NCBI GenBank assembly: GCA_022826825.1
Contig: JAJDUD010000056.1
Coordinates: 54,951-118,950, forward strand
Direction of reading: 5' to 3'
Length of the DNA stretch: 64,000 nt
DNA from: Acidobacteriota bacterium
GTDB taxonomy: Bacteria > Acidobacteriota > Vicinamibacteria > Marinacidobacterales > Marinacidobacteraceae
The notes under the pieces were generated by a model. It saw nothing but the letters and a program-made list of their open reading frames with translations. It did no database searches and was not told where the DNA came from. Each line of letters opens with the position of its first letter. Position 1 is the stretch's first letter. The position numbers were made by a program, and so were the translations under genes. Positions 1 to 8,866 of this stretch are shown in pieces.

Positions 1-186
1 GCCAAAGGCCTTGTCCAACCGAATGGCCATCTCCGCCGAGATGCCGGCACGGGCGTTCACGACGTCCGAGAGCTGTTTGCGGCTGACACCAAGCCGTGCC
101 GCAGCTTCGGTCACGGTAAGCCCGAGCGGCTCCAGGCAGTCGTGGCGGACGGAAAGCCCGGGATGGGGCGGGTTCTTCATCGCCAT
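1..186 (-). CDS. higA: HigA-type antitoxin, 3' end cut by window edge
   Basis: Not in the ORF track because it runs off the left edge. The reverse strand from the ATG at 186 reads [20 protein letters not shown] and continues through a helix-turn-helix of the type [20 protein letters not shown]. This is the usual start of the HigA (XRE family) antidote: a short Pro-rich leader, then the DNA-binding fold. It begins 14 bases after the stop of the upstream HigB-like toxin, so the order is toxin first, as in higBA loci. By family knowledge HigA neutralises HigB and represses the shared promoter. About 60 of an expected 90-110 residues are visible. A second in-frame ATG lies at 180. Confidence 0.85.
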   Translation of the reverse strand, partial: MAMKNPPHPGLSVRHDCLEPLGLTVTEAAARLGVSRKQLSDVVNARAGISAEMAIRLDKAFG

Positions 187-200
187 CTCAAGTTTCTCCT

Positions 201-479
201 TCAGTGGTAATCGGTCAGATCGACATCGGTTGCATCGCCTCCGTCGAACCGAAAAACGATCCGCCAGTTGGCCGACACCCGAACCGACCAGGTACCGGCA
301 AGCGTGCCCTTGAGCTGGTGCAGATGAAGTCCCGGCACCTTCATGGCGGTTGGATCGGTGGCCACTTCAAGTCGGGCCAGAATGCGCCCGATCTTGGCGA
401 CCTGCTGGGGCGGTAGCCGTCGGGGATCGTCGTTCTCGTAGAGAAGCCGTAGGCCCTTGTGCCGAAAGCGGACAATCAC
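201..479 (-). CDS. higB: HigB-type RelE-superfamily toxin
   Basis: A 92-residue protein matching the plasmid-maintenance killer (HigB) family in length and pattern: a start resembling MIxxFRHKGL, a middle block [20 protein letters not shown], then NWRIVFRF and a closing VDLTDYH. HigB proteins are ribosome-associated mRNA endonucleases; the conserved basic/aromatic block [15 protein letters not shown] is the usual recognition feature. The start codon is GTG. A GGAGG lies about 14 bases upstream, which is rather far. It is directly followed by higA, so the two probably form one transcript. Confidence 0.88.
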   Translation of the reverse strand: MIVRFRHKGLRLLYENDDPRRLPPQQVAKIGRILARLEVATDPTAMKVPGLHLHQLKGTLAGTWSVRVSANWRIVFRFDGGDATDVDLTDYH

Positions 480-597
480 CGCGTAAAGTGTAACCTCCCA
501 CTTCGCAATCCGCAGGAGTCGCGGCCGGCACGGACCACAGCGTGTCCGCGGTGTGCCGTCGCCCTTGGCCGTCGCCGGCCAAAGACTTCGCGGCGCG

Positions 598-2139
598 CTA
601 CTCCGAACCGAGTGCGACGATCGGGTCGAGCCGTGCGGCGCGGCGGGCCGGACTCACGCCGGCGATCACCCCGGTGAGCAGCGCCACCACGAACGAGATC
701 AGCCCGGCCACCACCGAGACCTCGACCGCCAGCCCGAAGGAGCTCTCGACCACCACGGCGGCTACCGCTCCGATCACGACGCCGAGGACACCGCCCGCGG
801 CGCCGAGGAGCACCGATTCCGTGAGGAACTGACTGCCCACGTCTCCGGTCTGCGCTCCGACCGCCATCCGGAGTCCGATCTCGCGGATCCGCTCGCGTAC
901 GGAGAGCAGCATGACGTTCGAGATCCCGATCGCGCCCACGATCAGCGAAACGAGCGCGATGGCGAGCAGCAACGCCGACATGGTCCGGCTGGACCGCTCG
1001 AGGGTGGCCGCGAGCTGCCGCAGGGTGGTGCGTTCGAGGTTGGGAATGTTGCCGGCGAGCGTCTCGGCCACCTTCGGGTGAAGCCCCTTGCCGAGCACTT
1101 CCGACGCCTGGGTGGTGACGGTGAAATCGTCGGCCTGGGTCTCGCCGATCCCGTGCCGCTCGCGGAGCAGGTCGGTGATGGACCGCGACACTTCGGTGAC
1201 TCTTCCGGACGACGCCGCGGTGACGGTGATGGAGTTGAGGTTCGTGGCGTTGAGCAGCCGGTGGACGGCGGTGAAGGGTGTGTACACGGCGTCGAACTCG
1301 TCGTCACCGGGCGCGCCGGGATTCATCCAGTTGGTGCTCACCACGACGCCGACGACCTCGAAGGCCTGGTTCCAGATCGTGACCTCGCGTCCGACCGGAT
1401 CCTCGTTCTGGCCGAAGAGCTGATCCCGGGCGACGCTGCCGAGCACCACCACCTGGGAGGAGCGCCGCAGTTCGCCGGAACTGAAGAACCTCCCGTGCTG
1501 CATCGCGAAGGAACGGCGGATCTGCACGAGGTCCACGTCGGTCCCGTGAAGGCGCGTGAACCACCGGCGGTCGCCGGCGAAGACCCGGACGCTCTCATGG
1601 ATGCCCGAAGCGACGTGGGCCACTCCCGATAGCGACGCGATCGCCTCCGCGTCGTCGCTCGTCAGGGTGGCGGCGGCGCCGAGACCCGCGGCCGAGTCCC
1701 CGAGCCGCTCCGCGGCCGTCGGGTGGTCGTGCTTTTCCATCGGGTCGTTTTCGGGATGCGCCAGCGCGACCGGCTCGATCTTCCGGAGGAGCCGCTCCAG
1801 CGCACCTGGCGGAAGGGCCGCCCCGTGGCGCGTCGGTGCTTCGACGCCCCCGATCGGCCGCTCGCCGCGGGTCCGGTAGTTCCCGGCGGTGATCTCGATC
1901 ACGTTGAGACCCGCGGCGCGGACCTGGTCCCGGATCGCTCCCTGGGCGCCCCGCCCGAGGGCGATGGTGGCCATCAGCGCGGCCACCCCGAACGCGAGTC
2001 CGAGCAGCGTCAGCGCGGTCCGGAGCGGATAGCGGCGAAGGCTCTGGAAGGCGGTTTCGAGCGCCGTCCGCCGCTCGGCCGGCATCTCCCGCACCAGGTT
2101 CTGGATCTGGTCGCGGTTCAGGGGAATTCGCTTAAGCAC
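598..2139 (-). CDS. MacB-like ABC transporter permease
   Basis: 513 residues with MacB/FtsX architecture. One N-terminal membrane helix (about residues 38-62, LRTALTLLGLAFGVAALMAT) precedes a large periplasmic MacB core domain. Three C-terminal helices follow, ending in the family signature SPARRAARLDPIVAL. Such proteins form mechanotransmission complexes that move lipoproteins, peptides or drugs in the periplasm rather than through the inner membrane. The GTG start overlaps the end of the ATPase gene by 8 bases, so the two are translationally coupled. No membrane-fusion (MacA-like) partner is adjacent, so the substrate cannot be told. Confidence 0.88.
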   Translation of the reverse strand: MLKRIPLNRDQIQNLVREMPAERRTALETAFQSLRRYPLRTALTLLGLAFGVAALMATIALGRGAQGAIRDQVRAAGLNVIEITAGNYRTRGERPIGGVEAPTRHGAALPPGALERLLRKIEPVALAHPENDPMEKHDHPTAAERLGDSAAGLGAAATLTSDDAEAIASLSGVAHVASGIHESVRVFAGDRRWFTRLHGTDVDLVQIRRSFAMQHGRFFSSGELRRSSQVVVLGSVARDQLFGQNEDPVGREVTIWNQAFEVVGVVVSTNWMNPGAPGDDEFDAVYTPFTAVHRLLNATNLNSITVTAASSGRVTEVSRSITDLLRERHGIGETQADDFTVTTQASEVLGKGLHPKVAETLAGNIPNLERTTLRQLAATLERSSRTMSALLLAIALVSLIVGAIGISNVMLLSVRERIREIGLRMAVGAQTGDVGSQFLTESVLLGAAGGVLGVVIGAVAAVVVESSFGLAVEVSVVAGLISFVVALLTGVIAGVSPARRAARLDPIVALGSE

Positions 2140-2857
2140 CGGGGGTTGCTCCGTTACCCGAGATGGCCTCGTCCGTGAGAATGCGTCCGTCGCGCAGTTC
2201 GACGCTCCGCGAGGCGTACTGCGCCACCTGCCGGTCGTGGGTGATCATGATGACGGTCAGCCCGCGTTCGGAATTCAGGCGGGCGAACGTATCGAGGATT
2301 TCCCGTCCGGTGCGGGTGTCGAGGTTGCCGGTGGGTTCGTCCGCCAGCAGCAGGCCCGGCCGGTTGGCGAGCGCCCGGGCGATGGCGACCCGCTGCTGCT
2401 GCCCCCCCGAGAGCTGGCTCGGCGCGTGGGTGGCGCGGTCGGAGAGCCGGACGGCCTCCAGCGCTTCGGCCGCCTTCTGCCGCCGTTCTTCGCGGCCGGG
2501 TCGCTTCGCCCCGTAGAGCATGGGGAGTTCCACGTTCTCGAGGGCGCTCGCCCGCGCCAGCAGGTGGAAGCTCTGGAAGACGAACCCGATCTCCTCGTTG
2601 CGGATGCGCGCGCGCTCGTCGTTTCCGAGCCGGGCCACGTCGCGTCCCATGAGCCGGTATTCGCCGGAAGTCGGCTGATCGAGACAGCCGAGGATGTGCA
2701 TGAGGGTGCTCTTTCCGGAGCCCGACGGGCCGAGGACCGACAGGAACTCGCCCTTGTTCACCGAAAGCGTCAACCCCCGGAGGGCTTCCACCCGGTGGGT
2801 CTCGCTCAGGACGTAGGTCTTGACGAGATCACGGACCTCGATGGCGGCCAATGGCAA
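2132..2857 (-). CDS. MacB/LolD-type ABC transporter ATP-binding protein
   Basis: 241 residues with all ABC ATPase motifs: Walker A GPSGSGKS (about 43-50), signature LSGGQQQR (149-156), Walker B LLLADEP (169-175) and the switch His in MITHD. The stretch NEEIGFVFQSFHLL is typical of the MacB/LolD/FtsE branch. It is coupled by an 8-base overlap to the permease downstream and presumably energises it. The tracked start is TTG at 2857, directly against a GGAGGAG. The TTG two codons later (2851) has better spacing and is an equally likely start. Confidence 0.92.
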   Translation of the reverse strand: MPLAAIEVRDLVKTYVLSETHRVEALRGLTLSVNKGEFLSVLGPSGSGKSTLMHILGCLDQPTSGEYRLMGRDVARLGNDERARIRNEEIGFVFQSFHLLARASALENVELPMLYGAKRPGREERRQKAAEALEAVRLSDRATHAPSQLSGGQQQRVAIARALANRPGLLLADEPTGNLDTRTGREILDTFARLNSERGLTVIMITHDRQVAQYASRSVELRDGRILTDEAISGNGATPGA

Positions 2858-2967
2858 CTCCTCCGGAATGTGGTTCCTGGCGTCTCAGGGAATCCGCTCG
2901 GCGCCCGAAGCGCCGGACCCGGCTCCCATCCGGGAAACCGGGTCCGCGGCGCGCAGTTCTCGTTGTC

Positions 2968-4650
2968 TCAGTCCTCGTCCATCCCCGTCTCGGCCGGAGC
3001 ATCGGGGAGCAGTCCTGCGTAGGCATAGACGAAGGTCGCGATCGACTTCTCGGCCCCGGCCATCCCGTAGACCTCGCCAGCGCCCTCGATCACCCAGAAC
3101 TCGTTGGCCGCGTGCGCGCCGCCGCCGTGTCCGGCGGCTCCGCCGACGATCGGCATCGAGAGGTCGGTTCCGTCCGCGAAGTCCCCGTCCCGGCCGCTGA
3201 AGAGGTAGGCCGGCCAGTAGCCGCCGAGGATCGTTTCGCCCTCGATGGGATTCCGGTAGCGGATGCCGAAGATGTCGTAGGTGCGCAGCAGGGAGTGCGC
3301 CGCCCGGTTGTCATAGCTCGACTTCGACCACGGCACGTCGCCGATGATCGTCATCTCGACGTCCTCGTAGCCCTGCTCGTCCAGGTAATCCCGGATCTTC
3401 TGGACCATGTCCAGACCGTCCATGCTGGGGACGTAGCGCATGTTGTGCTTGGAGGTGATCCGGTTCGGCAGGATCGCGCCGGCGCCGCCCGGATACATGT
3501 TGCCGGCCCAGACGCCGTCCATGTTGAAGGAGATGCCGTACCGGGCGCTCTTCAGGTAGGTGAGCGGATCGTCGCTGATGAAGCGGGCGACGCCGATGTT
3601 CTCGGCGGCGATCGACATGTCGAGGTTCTCGGCGGCGCTCTGGAACATCGCCTCCTCGGCGTCGTTCAACGGGTCGGCGCCGTCGTAGAAGCCGGGAATC
3701 AGCACCCGGTTTCCGTCATCGGTAACCAGTGACGAGAGCATCTTCACGTGCCGGAGCGCCGGCGCGTCGGTGGAGCGCTTGTGCGCGCCGTGGATGTTGG
3801 AGGCCACCGGTCCCCGGCCCCAGCTCGCGCCGCTGGTGGTGAGCTCGATGTAGACGCAGCCCTCGGAGCCGCCGCCGATCCCGGCGGCGCCGGAGCGGGA
3901 CTGGGAGCCGAAGCGGTACATCGCATCCGCCTCGCGGAAGAGCTCCGGGTTCTCCCTGACGAACTGCCGCAGGCCGATGGACATCCGTTCCTCGTCGCCC
4001 TCGGCGATGAAGATCAGGTTCACCGGCATGGTCCCGGTGACTTCCAGGATGGAATGGAACGCGTTCCACTGCACCATCTGGGGGCCCTTGGAGTTCGTGG
4101 CGCCCCGGCCGATCATCACCTTCTTGAAGGGGCCGAACTCGGTGAACTCGCCGTCGAACGGCGGCAGCACCCAGGCCTCGGGCTGGGTGATGGGCATCGT
4201 GTCGTACATCCAGTAGATGAGCAGCGTGCGTTCCGCCCCGTAGTTGCAGTTCGCATAGACCACCGGGTTGCCGGGCTGTCCCCACTCGGTCATCGGGATC
4301 TCGTAGACCTGGGACTGTTGGCAGCCGAGCTGGTCGAAGAAGCCCTTGACCATCTGGGCGGACTCGGGGATGCCCTCGCCGGAGTTCGAGATGCTGGGCT
4401 GCTGGATCCAGCGGCGGAGGTTCATCACGTGTCCGTCCACGTTGTCGTCGATGTACTGGAACACCTCCTGGAGTTCCTCGGGAACCTGGGACAGGTCGGG
4501 GGCGATCTCGGTGTCGCCGTCAGCCCGGACGCCGAGCGCCTCGGTTGCGGGGGCCATGGGGTCCTCCGTCCCGGGCGCTCCACAGGCGAGCAGGCCGAGC
4601 CCGGAAACGAGGATCAGAAACAGGCCGAATCGGGTTGCCTTTCGCGTCAT
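2968..4650 (-). CDS. M20-like metallohydrolase lipoprotein, copy 1 (metal ligands altered)
   Basis: 560 residues. I moved the start from the tracked 4791 to the ATG at 4650, which has AAGGAG just upstream and opens a lipoprotein signal peptide (MTRKATRFGLFLILVSGLGL, then LAC with lipid Cys 23). The body aligns with M20 dipeptidases: RTLLIYWMYDTMP (about 141-153) sits where the family has YGHxDxxP, GRGATNSKGP (181-190) where it has GRGxxDDKG, and AEGDEERMS (217-224) at the catalytic glutamates. The usual zinc His is Met 148 and the bridging Asp is Asn 186, in both copies. It is therefore either a divergent subfamily with another metal scheme or a non-catalytic binder. It is followed on the same strand by the ABC ATPase/permease pair after about 110 bases. 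Confidence 0.72.
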   Translation of the reverse strand: MTRKATRFGLFLILVSGLGLLACGAPGTEDPMAPATEALGVRADGDTEIAPDLSQVPEELQEVFQYIDDNVDGHVMNLRRWIQQPSISNSGEGIPESAQMVKGFFDQLGCQQSQVYEIPMTEWGQPGNPVVYANCNYGAERTLLIYWMYDTMPITQPEAWVLPPFDGEFTEFGPFKKVMIGRGATNSKGPQMVQWNAFHSILEVTGTMPVNLIFIAEGDEERMSIGLRQFVRENPELFREADAMYRFGSQSRSGAAGIGGGSEGCVYIELTTSGASWGRGPVASNIHGAHKRSTDAPALRHVKMLSSLVTDDGNRVLIPGFYDGADPLNDAEEAMFQSAAENLDMSIAAENIGVARFISDDPLTYLKSARYGISFNMDGVWAGNMYPGGAGAILPNRITSKHNMRYVPSMDGLDMVQKIRDYLDEQGYEDVEMTIIGDVPWSKSSYDNRAAHSLLRTYDIFGIRYRNPIEGETILGGYWPAYLFSGRDGDFADGTDLSMPIVGGAAGHGGGAHAANEFWVIEGAGEVYGMAGAEKSIATFVYAYAGLLPDAPAETGMDED

Positions 4651-4789
4651 CGAAATCTCCTTCACGAGTCGAACGGAGCCTGGGCCGCACCCCTGCTTCG
4701 AGGGACGGCCAACCCCGGACGATATGTCCCGGCGCGCCGGCCTGTCAAAGGGCGAAGAGCGCCGGTCAGTTGCCGTGAGAATGCGGCCC

Positions 4790-5080
4790 AAGCAGCAGAA
4801 ACGGCCTGGAACGCCGACCTCCGGTCGGCACGCGGCCCGCAGGGCCGCAACGGCGCGCCGCCAATCCAGCCAGATGGCGTCGCCATCCCGCCCTCCGGGA
4901 GGAAGACCGATACGCCATCGCCCGCCGGGGGCGGGCGGTGCCGACCGGAGGCCAGTTCTCCCGGTGGGGGCCGGCGTGCCAAGCCGGCGGAACCATCTGG
5001 CGGATCCGTTCCGCGCCGCCTTGCGGCCCTGCGGGCCGCGTGCCGACCGGAGGTCGGCGTTCCAAGCCGGCGCGTCATCA
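4790..5080 (-). repeat. Composite palindromic repeat (REP/MITE-like), locus A
   Basis: The spacer between the two M20-like genes holds a long imperfect inverted repeat. Its left arm starts GGAACGCCGACCTCCGGTCG near 4808. The right arm, ending near 5072, is nearly its exact reverse complement over about 50 bases. Each arm contains two hairpins (GCCGACC/GGTCGGC and CGGCCC/GGGCCG). The middle carries a further variant with AGTTCTCCCGGTGGGG. It shares the flank TGAGAATGCGG with locus G and the core stems with all the other loci. It has no coding potential that looks real. Strand is arbitrary. Confidence 0.88.
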
Positions 5081-5147
5081 GGCGGAGTGGAGGTCAGCCG
5101 GGTCTCTGCCCTCCAGTGACCTTCACCTCAGGCTGTTGACGCCCGCG

Positions 5148-6830
5148 CTATTCCTCGTCCATGCCGGTCTCGGCCGGGGTATCCGGAAGCAGTCCGGCGT
5201 AGGCGTAGAGGAAGGTCGCCACCGTCTTCTCGGCCCCGGCCATTCCGTAGACGTCGCCAGCGCCCTCGATGACCCAGAACTCGTTGGCGGCGTGGGAGCC
5301 GCCTCCGTGACCGCCGGCACCGCCGACGATCGGCATCGAGAGATCGGTTCCGTCGGCGAAGTCGCCGTCCCGGCCGCTGAAGAGGTAGGCGGGCCAGTAA
5401 CCGCCGAGGATGGTTTCGCCTTCGATGGGGTCCCGGTAAGGGATGCCGAAGATGTCGTAGGTGCGCAGCAGGGAGTGCGCCGCCCGGTTGTCGTAGCTGG
5501 ACTTCGACCACGGCACGTCGCCGATGATCGTCATCTCGACGTCCTCGTAGCCCTGCTCGTCCAAGTAGTCCCGGATCTTCTGCACCATTTCCAGACCGTC
5601 CATGCTGGGGACGTAGCGCATGTTGTGCTTGGAGGTGATCCGGTTCGGCAGGATCGCGCCGGCGCCGCCCGGGTACATGTTGCCGGCCCAGACGCCGTCC
5701 ATGTTGAAGGAAATCCCGTAGCGGGCGCTCTTCAGGTAGGTCAGGGGATCGTCGCTGATGAAACGGGCCACCCCGATGTTCTCGGCCGCGATGGCCATGT
5801 CGATGTTCGCGGCGGCGCTCTGGAACATCGCCTCCTCGGCGTCGTTCAACGGGTCCGCGCCGTCGTAGAAGCCGGGCACCAGCACCCGGTTGCCGTCGTC
5901 GGTGACCAGCGACGAGAGCATCTTCACGTGCCGCAGCGCCGGGGAGTCGACGGAACGCTTCCGGGATCCGTGGATGTTGGAGGCCACCGGGCCCCGGCCC
6001 CAGCTCGCGCCACTGGTGGTCAGTTCGATGTAGACGCAGCCCTCGGAGCCGCCGCCGATCCCGGCGGCGCCGGAGCGGGACTGCCGCCCGAAGCGGTACA
6101 TCGCCTCCGCCTCGCGGAAGAGATCCGGGTTCTCGCGGACGAACTGGCGCAGGCCGATGGACATCCGCTCCTCGTCGCCCTCGGCGACGAAGATCAGGTT
6201 CACCGGCATGGTCCCGGTGACTTCCAGGATGGAATGGAACGCGTTCCACTGCACCATCTGGGGACCCTTGGAGTTCGTGGCGCCCCGGCCGATCATCACC
6301 TTCTTGAACGGGCCGAACTCGCTGAACTCGCCGTCGAACGGCGGCAGCATCCAGGCCTCGGGCTGGGTGATCGGCATGGTGTCGTACATCCAGTAGATGA
6401 GCAGGGTGCGCTCTGCGCCGTAGTTGCAGTTCGCATAGACCACCGGGTTGCCGGGCTGCCCCCACTCGGTCATCGGGATCTCGTAGACCTGGGACTGCTG
6501 GCAGCCGAGCTGGTCGAAGAAGCCCTTGACCATCTGGGCGGACTCGGGGATGCCCTCCCCGGAGTTCGAGATGCTGGGCTGCTGGATCCAGCGGCGGAGG
6601 TTCATCACGTGCCCGTCCACGTTGTCGTCGATGTACTGGAAGACCTGCTGGAGTTCTTCGGGGATCTGCGACAGGTCCGGGGCGATCTCGGTGTCGCCGT
6701 CGGCCCGGACGCCGAGCGCCTCGGTGGTGGAGGCCATCGGGTCCTCCATCTCGGGCGCTCCACAGGCGAGCACGCCGAGCCCGGCGGCGAGGATCACGAA
6801 CAGGACGAATCGGGTTGCCTTCTGGGTCAT
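5148..6830 (-). CDS. M20-like metallohydrolase lipoprotein, copy 2 (metal ligands altered)
   Basis: 560 residues, the same length as copy 1 and nearly identical through the body. Start chosen at the ATG at 6830, with AAGGAG upstream and a lipoprotein signal ending in LGVLAC (lipid Cys 23); the tracked start at 7511 is far too early. It carries the same replacements as copy 1 (IYWMYDTMP, GRGATNSKGP) while keeping the glutamate block EGDEERMS and a C-terminal GGSHAANEFW that resembles the last metal His of M20 enzymes. Differences from copy 1 cluster in the signal peptide, a few surface positions and the C-terminus. A tandem gene duplication with retained reading frames suggests both copies are used. 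Confidence 0.72.
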   Translation of the reverse strand: MTQKATRFVLFVILAAGLGVLACGAPEMEDPMASTTEALGVRADGDTEIAPDLSQIPEELQQVFQYIDDNVDGHVMNLRRWIQQPSISNSGEGIPESAQMVKGFFDQLGCQQSQVYEIPMTEWGQPGNPVVYANCNYGAERTLLIYWMYDTMPITQPEAWMLPPFDGEFSEFGPFKKVMIGRGATNSKGPQMVQWNAFHSILEVTGTMPVNLIFVAEGDEERMSIGLRQFVRENPDLFREAEAMYRFGRQSRSGAAGIGGGSEGCVYIELTTSGASWGRGPVASNIHGSRKRSVDSPALRHVKMLSSLVTDDGNRVLVPGFYDGADPLNDAEEAMFQSAAANIDMAIAAENIGVARFISDDPLTYLKSARYGISFNMDGVWAGNMYPGGAGAILPNRITSKHNMRYVPSMDGLEMVQKIRDYLDEQGYEDVEMTIIGDVPWSKSSYDNRAAHSLLRTYDIFGIPYRDPIEGETILGGYWPAYLFSGRDGDFADGTDLSMPIVGGAGGHGGGSHAANEFWVIEGAGDVYGMAGAEKTVATFLYAYAGLLPDTPAETGMDEE

Positions 6831-7041
6831 CGGTGTCTCCTTCATGAGTCGAACGGGCCAACTCCGGAAGATACGCGCCGGTTCGGCGACCGTCAAAGGG
6901 CGGACGGCATTTTCGCGGCGAAATCCCGTTGCCATTGCGCGGTGTGGCGGCGCGCGTCCGGCGTCGTTCCCGGAGGCCCTTGCGGATGCATCCGGGAATT
7001 GCCCCGCATACGCTTCCCGAATCCGCCGTTCCCCCGCCCGC

Positions 7042-8286
7042 TTCCGTCGCCTGCCGCTGGTTTCGGCCGTGCTCCTGTGCTGGGCGGCGTGCGACCCGGC
7101 GCCGCCGCCTGCGACGGATCCCGTTCCACGGACGGCCGACGAACTCGCCGGCCGGTACGTGCGGCTCGCCTTCGCTCTCCACGAGCGCGACCCGCTCTTT
7201 CTGGACCTCGTGTTCATGGAGGTCCCTTCGGAGACTCTCGACCTCGAACTCCGGGAGATCGCCGAGCGGGCCGCGCGCCTCGCGGAAAGCTCCCGCGACA
7301 TGGCGCGGACCGGGGACGAGTTCCGGGTTCGCCGCATCGAGGCGTCGCTCCGGGCAATGGCCTTTCGCGCCCGTTCGTTGCTCGGGGACCGCCGCCCGGT
7401 GGCCGAGGAGCTCCGGGAGGTCTTCGGGCTCTCCTGGACGGATCTCGAGGTGGACACCGACCGCCTCCATTTCCGCGTGGACCGCTCGCTCGCCGGCGTG
7501 GCTCCCCTCAAGGTCCGCGTGCGCCGCTACTACGAGCGCTCGGACGTGCCCGGGGAGTCGGCGGAAGTCCGGTTGCGCGAGGCGCTGGTCGCGTGCCGGA
7601 GCCTCGCGCTGGGCGAATCAGCCGCGATGGAACTTGCACCGCTCGGCATCCGCTGGATGAAACCGGCGGAGGCGCTGGCGCTTCCGACCGGCCCCTCACC
7701 GTTCTACCGCTATTCCGGGGAAGGGGCGGGCACGCTGTGGCTTCCCCTGGGTCTTTCGCTCAGGTCCTCGGAGTTGCACCGGCTGGCGTGTCACGAAGGG
7801 ATCCCCGGCCATCACCTGCAGGCGATCGTCGCCGACCGGGAGTTCCAGGCCACCGGATGGCCCGAACTCGGGATCGTCCCGCTCTACGGTCCCCGGACCG
7901 CGGTGTTCGAGGGCCTGGCGGCAATGGTCGAGGGGCTTGCGCCGTCCGCTCCCGCCGACGAATCGCTCCGCGCCCTCGAGCCCGTGGTAGCGCGGGTGCT
8001 CGCCGGGTACCTGGACGGCGAACTGACCCGTCTGGAGGCGCTGCGCGCGCTCGATTTCGAGGCCCTCGTCCCCGATCCCCACGGCCTCCTCGCCCATGCC
8101 GACCGCTTCGGCGGATACGCTCTCGTCCGTCCCTCCGTGGACCCCGCGTTTCGCGGCGCCCTGGAGAGCCTCATCGATCCCCGGCTCTCACCCGACGACC
8201 TTCTCTCCGGGATCGTGAAAGCGGTCCGCGAAGCCATGAGTCCGGCGGAACTCATTCACCTCCTTTCCCCTTCTCTCCATAATTGA
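7042..8286 (+). CDS. DUF885-type putative metallohydrolase lipoprotein, short form; start uncertain
   Basis: The ORF ends at TGA 8286. The clearest motif is CHEGIPGHHLQ near the middle, the HExxxHH-like motif of the DUF885 family, which is predicted to be a zinc hydrolase of the M32/gluzincin type. The N-terminus shows a hydrophobic stretch and lipobox (RRLPLVSAVLLCWAAC), so this is an exported lipoprotein. No ATG, GTG or TTG fits well just before that stretch; in-frame choices are the distant ATG 6844 or the GTG 7069 inside the hydrophobic core. The start given is only the first codon of the signal-like region. About 410 residues is short against the roughly 550-600 usual for DUF885, mainly at the N-terminal side. 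The next gene starts within 24 bases. Confidence 0.7.
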   Translation, partial: FRRLPLVSAVLLCWAACDPAPPPATDPVPRTADELAGRYVRLAFALHERDPLFLDLVFMEVPSETLDLELREIAERAARLAESSRDMARTGDEFRVRRIEASLRAMAFRARSLLGDRRPVAEELREVFGLSWTDLEVDTDRLHFRVDRSLAGVAPLKVRVRRYYERSDVPGESAEVRLREALVACRSLALGESAAMELAPLGIRWMKPAEALALPTGPSPFYRYSGEGAGTLWLPLGLSLRSSELHRLACHEGIPGHHLQAIVADREFQATGWPELGIVPLYGPRTAVFEGLAAMVEGLAPSAPADESLRALEPVVARVLAGYLDGELTRLEALRALDFEALVPDPHGLLAHADRFGGYALVRPSVDPAFRGALESLIDPRLSPDDLLSGIVKAVREAMSPAELIHLLSPSLHN

Positions 8287-8309
8287 GATGGTTGGTTGAC
8301 GCCTTGCTG

Positions 8310-8834
8310 ATGCGCCCGGCACGCCTCTGCGTGCTCCTTGCCCTCGCCGCCTGCGGAGCTCCCGAAGAAGAACCGCCCTCCGACGGGATGGAGGGCATGC
8401 CGGGGATGGGCGGGATGATGATGGCGCACGGCGATCACGCTCCCCGGTACGGGGGCTACGTCTTCATGCACGGCGATCTCCATTTCGAGGTCGTGCTGAC
8501 CGCCGAAGGCGAGCACCGCATCTATTTCTCCGACGCCATGCGGAGCGAGCTGCCGGCCGCGGTGGCCGAGGACGTGCGGGTCACCATTCGCCGCCTCGGT
8601 GAGGCGGGCGAGGAACTCGAACCGCTGCGGCCGCGGATCGACGAGTTCGGCGAAGCCTGGATCGCGAGCAGCGATCCCATCGAAACCGAGGACACGGTGG
8701 CGATCGTCTACTTCCGGTTCGAGGGCTCGCCGTACGAGATCGAGGTTCCGTTCATCATGGAGCCGCCGACCGTGGATCCGCACACCGGGCTGCCGCTCCC
8801 GTCTCCGCCACCGGACGCTGAAGAGCCCCGGTAA
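8310..8834 (+). CDS. Small Met/His-rich lipoprotein
   Basis: 174 residues from the ATG at 8310. The tracked TTG at 8283 overlaps the previous gene, whereas the ATG opens a clean lipoprotein signal, MRPARLCVLLALAACGA, with lipobox LAAC. Right after the lipid anchor comes a run rich in Met, His and Gly (GMEGMPGMGGMMMAHGDHAP), the kind of segment that binds copper or silver in periplasmic metallochaperones. The remainder (GDLHFEVVLTAEGEHRIYFS) looks like one beta-rich domain, and the tail is Pro-rich. I do not recognise the family. It is probably co-transcribed with the DUF885-like gene and points toward the convergent permease. Confidence 0.72.
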   Translation: MRPARLCVLLALAACGAPEEEPPSDGMEGMPGMGGMMMAHGDHAPRYGGYVFMHGDLHFEVVLTAEGEHRIYFSDAMRSELPAAVAEDVRVTIRRLGEAGEELEPLRPRIDEFGEAWIASSDPIETEDTVAIVYFRFEGSPYEIEVPFIMEPPTVDPHTGLPLPSPPPDAEEPR

Positions 8835-8866
8835 GACAACGGCCGGTCGGCCGGGGCGCTCGCCCG

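Noticed and set aside
4938-8282. + strand ORF of 1114 residues
   Set aside because: An antisense shadow of the M20-like copy 2, continuing out of frame through the DUF885-like gene. It is Gly/Arg/His-rich, as expected for reading GC-rich genes in the wrong frame.
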